The notes beneath the pieces are model-generated. The model had not been told where the DNA came from and made no database searches. It was given only the letters and a program-made list of their open reading frames with translations. This document shows, piece by piece, positions 44,523-53,500 of a stretch of DNA of 64,000 bases. This stretch comes from Dendrophyllia cribrosa (lineage: Eukaryota > Cnidaria > Anthozoa > Scleractinia > Dendrophylliidae), in assembly GCA_024195265.1 (NCBI GenBank), contig JAJLRJ010000001.1, positions 2,103,910 through 2,167,909 on the forward strand. Reading direction: 5' to 3'. The position numbers and the translations under genes are program-made. The number at the start of each line of letters is the position of its first letter. Position 1 is the stretch's first letter.

Positions 44523-47500
44523 TATTGCTAAGAGGTTCGCGAGTTTCTAGGAGAGTCAATTTAGAATTGTTTGACATTGACTTTGATATCGAAAAAGGAC
44601 ACGCAAATATTCATTAATAAGGCATCAAGAACACTATTTCTATTTTATTTTTATTTTTATTTTCCTTGTAATTTTCTTTTTTTAACTTTTGGTGATTTTT
44701 CTTAGTAAGATGAGGTTTTGTTGCATTCATAAGTCAACATAACCAGACATAAGTTATGTTAGGGTACCCAGGACCTAGGTTGCCAAGGATTTACAGTGTT
44801 GCAGTTGCAGTTGATCGGCCAGTTGAGATGTAATAAGAAGTGCTCTTAATTTTCATAAATCTGAAAATGTAATTATACTTTACATTAACTTTGTACTATC
44901 TTTTTTTAGTCTTTTATTGATACATGTATATTTTTCATATACATGTAGGTATTGCTTAATATATAGCACAAAGTAACATGTATATGATAATATATTATAT
45001 GATCAGTTGCACTTTACATCTTTCAATCCAAGTTAAATAAAACACATTGCTACAATAACAAAGTATAAGGTAATGAAACTAATAATAATCTGATTAAAAC
45101 ATAAGAACTATTAATTTGTAATAATTATAAAATAATAATATAATAAAACAATTTACAATTAATATATCACGGAATTTTATGGTTACAATATTCTCTGTCA
45201 AATCAAGGACCTGTTCGTGGTAAATGTGAAAGTCTGGTACTGTGTGGCTAATTCGCCACTTTAGAAACGAGAAGGAAACTGGGCCGAGTGAGCTTTCGCA
45301 ATGACTTTTGGGACTGTTACTGGGGACAGAGACAAAAGAAGCGTCCCCTGTAACGATCCCAGAAGTCGTTGCGAAAGTTCACTCAGCCTGGTTTCCTCGT
45401 TTCTAAAGTGGCAAATGGCATCTTGACTATATATAGCTGCAGGATCAGGCAGGGTCATAGACTTATTTTAACATGTGTCAAGTTAATTATTATTTAATTT
45501 TACACAGTTCTCACCCTCTTCCAAAGTGGATCTTCTACATTATACTTTCCACTAAACTGCCTTTGTAAGGTGTTGGTAAGATCTCCAGTTGGCGAGTAAA
45601 AGAATGAATCAGAGTCATTGAACATTTTCATCAACTCCTGTGTAAGGGATGAGATTGTTCCACATCATTGTAAGTTATAGTCATCAAAATAATAAAATAT
45701 TTTGCACAACTTAAGAATGTAACATTGATTATACATGTATACCTGCCAACTTTTTCCAAGTGATAGGCACAAAATTTTTTTTGTGGGAGTGCCAGGATTT
45801 CTGAAGGCGACCTGACCAAATCCGAATAGAACCCGATCTATTCTGCAGATGTCCGAAGTTGTCCGAAGATGTTCAGAAGGATTCGGAAGTTTTCATGGAC
45901 CTCAGACGGGTGTTATGAAAACTAAGACCTAAGACCTAAGACCCATCTTAGTTTTCGTGATTACGAAAACAAACACCCCTAAAATCCATTCCGTCAAGTT
46001 ATGAAGTTGAATTATGACCGTTTCACGTCTAATTCACCAGATTATCTTCCTTCTGATCTGTTTCTTCGAATTTGAAGTTATATTTAGGGGTAAATTTAGG
46101 GGTCTTAGTTTTCATAATTACGCAAACTTAGTTTTCGTAAAACTAAGACCCATCAAGACTCTCAAAATTCAAACCATCGATTTTTTATGAAGTCGAATTA
46201 TGACCCCTCAAAGACTAATCCATCGCATTATTATCCGTCCAGTCCGTTTCGTGATTACGAAAACTAAGACCCCCCCTCCCAAATTTATAAGTCGCAGTGC
46301 CTATAATGTTAAGCAGGGTTGCTTTGACTGTTTAACCAGTACAACCAGTTGATCGCACTGTCACATACTACAATGGAAGATTAATATTTTCCAGTGAGAC
46401 TTTCTTGTAATAGGCCATTTCCGAGTTGCCTCTAGCCTCTCTATCAAAGCAAGGCTAGGTGCGAAACCTTTCATATGAAAATCAGATTTCATTCACATGC
46501 AAATAAAGCTTATTTGCATGTGAATGAAAACTCATTTTCATATGAAAGGTTTCGCACCTAGCCTCGCTTTGATAGAGAGGCTAGAGGCAACTCGGAAATG
46601 GCCTATTTGGGGCCCCTTTCAAGCCGACCGAGATCGCAGGTGGCGTTTTGCAACAGGTTATTTCAAGAAAAAATAATTGTCCAATTATAATCTCTTGGTT
46701 ATTTTTATTGAATATTATCAGACCTTTAATCAGTTCAGCACATCTTTATCGCCTCAACCGAAAACAGATTATTTGTTACAAAATTAGAGTGGGGGTGGGG
46801 GGGGGGGGAGAATTTTCAAGTAGTCTATCTACAGACCTTTCGGGTTTTTTTCCGAAGATTACTGAATGATCGATAAACTGAAACAATATTTCCTATCTGC
46901 CCAACAACCTTGCGTTCGCAGTAATGTCACTTGGTTTTTTATTCTCGTTCGTGCGCCTGATGATCTTTGAGAAAATTAAAGGTCTCGATCTGAACAGACT
47001 AATTCTGAAGCTGCATAAATAATGATGCTGAAAATAACACCAAAATGTATGAACATTCTCTCCTGGATAAGCCTCAGTTCAAATGCTAGAACATTGCATA
47101 GTGAACATTGCATAGTGAACATTGCATAGTGAAGGTTGCATAGTGAACATTGCATAGTGAACATTGCATAGTGAACATTGCATAGTGAACATTGCATAGT
47201 GAACATTGCATAGTGAAGGTTGCATAGTGAACATTGCATAGTGAACATTGCATAGTGAAGGTTGCGTGACGGAAAAATAACAGACACCAGGAGTCAGGTT
47301 ATGTTTCCACGGGAAAATCGATCACGAGTTCTTGCTACTATAGTTGCAGCGTGTTTGAAACCATTAAAACAACCCCACTTAACTGCCATTATAGGCGCCG
47401 CCAAATAATAAAATTTTTTTTTTTGGGGGGGGGGGGTCTTAGTTTTCATAATCACGAAAACTAAGACCCCCTCAATTTACCCATAAATATAACTTTACAT

Positions 47501-50500
47501 TTGGAGAAACGGACAGGACAGATGATAATGCGACGGATTAGTGTTTGAGGGGTCATAATTGGACTTCATAAAAAAAATCGATGGTTTGGATTTTGAGAGT
47601 CTTAGTTTTCATAATTTCGAAAACTAAGACCCCTAAATTTACCTGTCAAATTCGAAGAAACGGATTGGAAGGAAGATAATCTGGTGGATTTTAGGGGTCT
47701 TAGTTTTTGTGATCACGAAAACTAAGATGGGTCTTAGGTCTTACAGTACTGTGCAAAAGTAATGCAAACGAAATTCGACGAATTTAGACGAAAATAAACG
47801 GTGTCCGGAAACCTAAGACCTAAGACCCAGAAAACTAAGACCCGGAAAACTAAGACCCTTTGCTTTTTCCGGACAAATCATCCCTCGAGAGTAAAAGCAG
47901 TCAAAATTCAGCTTCCCATACCTGGATTACTGGTGTCCTGAACTCTATAAGTGATAAAATTAGTTCCACACTTCGAAAGACGAGTCTCTGAGCTCTCCAA
48001 GCCGCCATTTTGTTTTCGCGAAAACTGGAAACGAGTTATTACGGTGGACAATGTTGGCGGGTAGGCTGAAGTGAGCACAAGGCAAAAAAAAATGTGATTG
48101 TTAAGAATTTGGTAGCCAGTCAAAGAAAATCTTTATTTGTCGGCTTGTATGCGGTACGGCAAGAGCGGGCCTTGTCGGGCAATATCTGGCAGTGCTACAA
48201 AGGGTCTTAGTTTTCTTAATGTCGCCTTGAAAATTCAAAGAATTTCAGCGTGAGTTAACCTTACGATCAGGTGGCCTTTCCTTTTTCAAGTGGAAGCCGA
48301 CTTTCGCTAAAAAAAGGCCGCCTGATCGCAGGTCAAGCGTGAGTGTAAACGGATACAAGCAAAAATACAACTTGCTGAACAATAAACATTACATCAGCAG
48401 CGACAGAGAACTCAATCAAGGTAAAATCTTAACAAGCATAATGACATGTCTGTTATTTCGCTGGTTTTGTTTCGTTTCGTTTCGCAATTCCACAAGATCG
48501 AAGTCGCTAGTTCGTATTTTAATAAGTCCGAACTTTTGCTTGTTCGTATTTTCGTTAGTTTGAATTTTCGTTAGTTTGAATTTTCAGTAGTCTGAATTTT
48601 TGTTTGCATTAGAGAAAGTTCGCGGCCATTTCGTTTCATTCTGCCGAAATAGCAGCGCATTTTCATTCTGAAATTTCCGCAAACTTCGGCGATAATTCGC
48701 AGAGAACAAAGAACGAAATTCGTCGAAATTAGTTTCCATTACTTTTGCACAGTACTGTAGGTCTTAGTTTTCGTAACACCCGACCTCAGACCTCTGTAAT
48801 AATTTTGTAATGTTCTGAACGATAAAAACCTACAAAAAAGTGCCATATTTTCATGAACGTAACTATATTTTAAATTGGATCATGTGATCAGTTAAGGCTG
48901 ATAGCTCAAATCTGTAAGTCAGGGGTGAGTAGGCGTGAGATCGGAGTTTTGGACTCGCGGCGTGAGACTTGGCAGGTCTATGATTACAAAACAACATTAC
49001 TTCAGGGCTGTGCTCTAGCAGTGCCCAGGGGCCTCAGGCTCCTTACTTTTATCTTCGGGCGACTAGAAAAACTTACTTTTGCATAAAGCTTAAGTGCCGG
49101 GCTCCCCAGATTTCATAGTTGGAGCCTTTGAGCTGTGATTCTTCTAAGAGCACAGTTTTGTATTTGATACATTTAGTGCAAATCTTGAATTAAAATAACT
49201 AATTATAGTCTATTGCAGTTAAAAAATACTAACCTCAACAAATCTCCTCTCCAATTTTTCTTTGTCTTTCAAGTCCCTGTCCTTGATGTTCTATTAAAAT
49301 GTAATATGAGAGTGTATTAAATAACAATGCACAGTAAGAAAAAAAACCTCTAGTAAAAAATATTATTCTCTGAATTATTGATTAAAAGAATCCAGAATAC
49401 TGGATTTGATTTTTTCAATCAATACATATCGGGGTTGTGTTTTTGTGGCAAACTTGATTGATTGGTGATTGAATATTTGGTTGGTCACAGGATTGCACAA
49501 TCCCGCACAATTTCCCGCACAATCAAAGTTATTTCCCGCACAATTTGCCCCAAAACTCCTGCACAATTTTAATTTTTTTCCCGCACCCTGTCAAAATCCC
49601 TGATCCAAGTAACTGCTATCAATGCAGCTGGTAACCAACCACTGATCCTCATTTAGATGTTGCTACAGATGTCCAAGTGTGAACAAGGAAAAACAAAATA
49701 AATTGGAAATAAATAAATAAATAATTAAGCCAGAAAGCTAAATTTCTATTTATTTACCTTTTCTTTCAGTGTGGAAGCTGCAGTCTTTATTTTAGTCCAT
49801 GTTTGTCCCAGTCCCCTCTGCTGATTGTCTATCCCTCCCAGTCCCCCTCCTTTCTGGTGATGTTCACAAAGCTAATAAGAGAATGGAAAAACAATATTAA
49901 GGGACATTTAAATCATATTGGTGCAAGAATGACTTTCGTTAGAGGTATGAGTTATTCCCAGCTCCAACCTGTGGCTCTGTATGTTTTCACAGTCAAGTCA
50001 TGATACTGGCAATTGAAGGCCTCCAGGCAAGAATGTCCCAAGAATTTTTTGGTAACTTTCACTAAAATTGTATGTTTTAGGCCTTTAACGAAGCACAGTT
50101 TTGTCAAATTAATGATTTGTTATTGTTGAGGTACTTAAAACAGATCCAAAATGGGGAAGAAAATCCACATCTTTGAGAAAAAAAGGTTGGACCTTAAGGC
50201 ACGTTACATGTATGTATCTTTTCAAGATAACATTTTATTCTGTTCAAAGATAGAAGATTTATTGACCTGGTTGAAATCCTTTCAGTCATATTTACATGAT
50301 TCAGTCATAATTTTGGCAAGTGAGCCCTTTTTGAAGCCAAAAATCCAAGATTTCAGTGAAAATTTTCCAAAAAGCTAATTAGGACATTCTTGCCAGGAGG
50401 CCTTCAATAATTATTATTCCTGACTTAGACATTTGAGAGGGCTGATAACTAAAGAGAATTCTTATTTGGCAGTCCAATATTTTCCAAGTATCAGAATGGG

Positions 50501-53500
50501 TTATTTCCCAAAAGGGAATCATGGGATTTGTTTTTCAAAATTAAATAATTAAAGCCCCAGTGGGGGTTAGGTATTACAGAAAATTACGGTTAAAGCCCCT
50601 CCCCCCAGTTTATATACATGTAGGCCCATCAGTTTGGCAACAAAACAATATTCACACCACAGTTCCTTAACACCAATTCACATCTATCTGTCTATCTATT
50701 TATTTACATGTCCACCAAAGTCCATTGGTAATTGGTAAATGTAGTTCTAACTTTTAAGTCTGTCAAATCCTATGGCATGACCATCCAAATGAAACCTCGT
50801 CAGCAATATTCTTGCATCATGATGGTAGCGATTTGCTTTTCAATATTTTACAAAATGAACTTAAGAATTTTTCTTGCATTTTGATTTGTGTCACTCTTGG
50901 AAGTTAAAAAAGGGTTAAGTATCATGCTTAACCTAGCTTGTCCAGCAATATTCTTGCATCATGATGGTAACGATTTGCTTTTCAATATTTTACAAAATGA
51001 ACTTAAGAATTTTTCTTGCATTTTGATTTGTGTCACTCTTGGAAGTTAAAAAAGGGTTAAGTATCATGCTTAACCTTGTCCAATAATTATTCTTAATTGA
51101 AGCTTACATCAAGTTCAAATTCTGGTGATTCATTTGATGATAGCGTCAACACTGCAACTCTGTCGATCCTAAAAACTTCATGCCCACCCGGCAGAGAACC
51201 CAGCAGCGTTCTCTTTGATATCACTAACAATCGCCAGTCGGCACCTGTTGAACATAACAGAGACAAATTAATACTGTTTAGTGACACCTAGGAGAGGTGG
51301 GCACCTAGAAGAGACAGTCTAAAATGCAGTGATTTGTCTGACAAAAAGAAATTCAACATCAAGAACAGCTGATGGATTGAAATGGGTGGATGTATGTGAG
51401 AGGTGGTCAATCCAGGAGCTTTGTTGATTTGTTGTGATACATGTATTTGTGGTTGCAAATATTAATATAAATACTATGGTCTTGCATTTGTCTTGCTGTA
51501 CAAGTCATTAAGTTGGCTATGCTGCCTTTTGTCACTTTATAACTACAGAATATGAGAAGTGTTAAACAAGTTGTAAACACTTAGTGTATAGCATTAATCA
51601 CTTGATTGGCTGTTAACACTCAGAGCCCGCTATATGTAATGGTCACCTGCCTTAACCACAGGGACGGTGTTGGAGGGTGGGGAGGGTGTGGACGGTGTTG
51701 GAGGGTGGAGAGTTGGATGTAGAGTTGGTAAAGCAAAATGTCTATGAGAACATCTGTATTCGTGAGTTTTTTTTTTTTTTTTTTCATTAGTTTGTCCTGC
51801 AACAGGCTGGGTGCTTAAATGGCCTATGTTGAATTTTTATACTTTTTACTCACAAATTGTGTTTTTAGAGCCAAAAAAGTACCATAAAAAAATTATTGTA
51901 GCACCTGTGGTATCATTTTTTAAGTGCACAGGAATGTTTTTTAAACCAGGGACAGAGTGCAACCTCGTTCCCAGGGTCTTTTCCGTCCCGTCCCCTGGAG
52001 CGAAAGAGAGAAAGACACTGGCACAGGCTGGTCACGTGTCTCCCAGAATAAAAAATTCCCCACGGGGGGTCCCTGTTTTTGAAAGTTGCACCAAAAGTTT
52101 TTGTCAACATCAAAACGAGGCTGTCTTTGGCGGTTGAGATCCGCTTTATTTTTTGGCAGCCTTCACTTTGCGATCGTAAATAGCAGCTACTGAAACATAA
52201 ATCTCAAACCAAAACAAGTCAAGTGCCTAGAAATAATTTACTCTGGAATACAAACTATCGGTGTACTGCCAACAGTACCCGGGCTTTTCTTGGACAAAAT
52301 CAACTCTCGATCGACACAGTCTCGCCAATTCGTCCCGTCATTGTCGTTGTTTCGCCGTTGAACTCTCTGATATATAAGTGTCCAGATCACAGGAAATAAC
52401 GAGGGAAAAGTCAAAGCGGCTATCCTTAATGCAAGAATAGCCAAAGACAGCGACAATATAGAGCTGGATGAGACAAGCGAGACAAACTCTTTGTGGCTAA
52501 AAGATGCGAAATTCGATATAATTTTCACATCTTGTTATAATTTTATAATTGTCACATCTTTCACATTTCTTCCGCAGTTGCGAGCAGCGCTCAATTATTC
52601 TTTGCAAACAAATTCTTGGAGTGCGAGATATCTCCTACAGACTTGCAAAGCCCATAGCAACTCGTATTTAAATTATACGTGACTAGAAGCCACATAAATC
52701 TTTTTTGCAATTTGGCATCTGAATATTCGACATTTGACCTCTCGCGGGTACATTTACTTCGTGGAGACACAAACCAGATGTTATTTTTTATGCAAATATT
52801 CTCCGTTCCCTGGTAGGCTAAGTACAACCAAACTCCCGACTTGGCAGCCCTTCCCGCAATGTTTTCTTTTGTAATCTCACAGTGTCTGGGAGACACGTGA
52901 CCAGCCTGTGCAAGGGTCTTTCTCTCGCTCCAGGGGACGGGAAGGAGAAGACCCTGGGAACGAGGTTGGGCCAGAGTGCTTCAAGAGACAATAACACTAT
53001 CCCCGCAAAAGTTCACTATCCAAGTTGGATTATGAAAAATTGCATGCACTTTCACATAACTTTTATGTGCTTTCATTGAAATTGAACCTATTAAAACTTT
53101 TATGAAAGTCCAAAGAAACAGCAAATTAAAAGCTAAAAAAATTTCTACTTAATTTATATTTGCTAAAGAGGCATAGTACCCTTTTAACTTTCATAACACT
53201 GTAAATTAAAGTCCATAAAACAAACAAACGCATGCTTTGAAGATCACAATATTATTAATGGAAAGCAATTTCAAAGAGTTTTCTGAAGAAAATTAAGAAT
53301 CTTTTTTTAAAGATAGTTTGCATACCAATATGGCCTCAGGGGTTTAATATTATTTCGTCCTGTCTACACATGCCACAAAAGAAAAAAGAAATAAATAGTA
53401 CATAGTTGTAAACATTATATGAAAAAATAAATTTCTATTTCTTAAATAATTTAATTGAATATATGCAGACGTTGACAAAAAACATTAACTATAAAATTTC

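Larger units (their letters stand above)
45898..48791. mobile_element. Mutator-like element with 10-bp target duplication, intron 5
   Basis: GACCTCAGAC occurs at 45898-45907 and 48782-48791. The element between starts GGGTGTTATGAAAACTAAGA and ends TCTTAGTTTTCGTAACACCC. The TIR continues through CCTAAGACCTAAGACCC once the nested element at 47744-48757 is discounted. A 9-10 bp duplication suggests the Mutator group. The interior is filled with many GAAAACTAAGACCCC / GGGGTCTTAGTTTTC motifs in both orientations and has no transposase, so it is non-autonomous. Confidence 0.72.
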
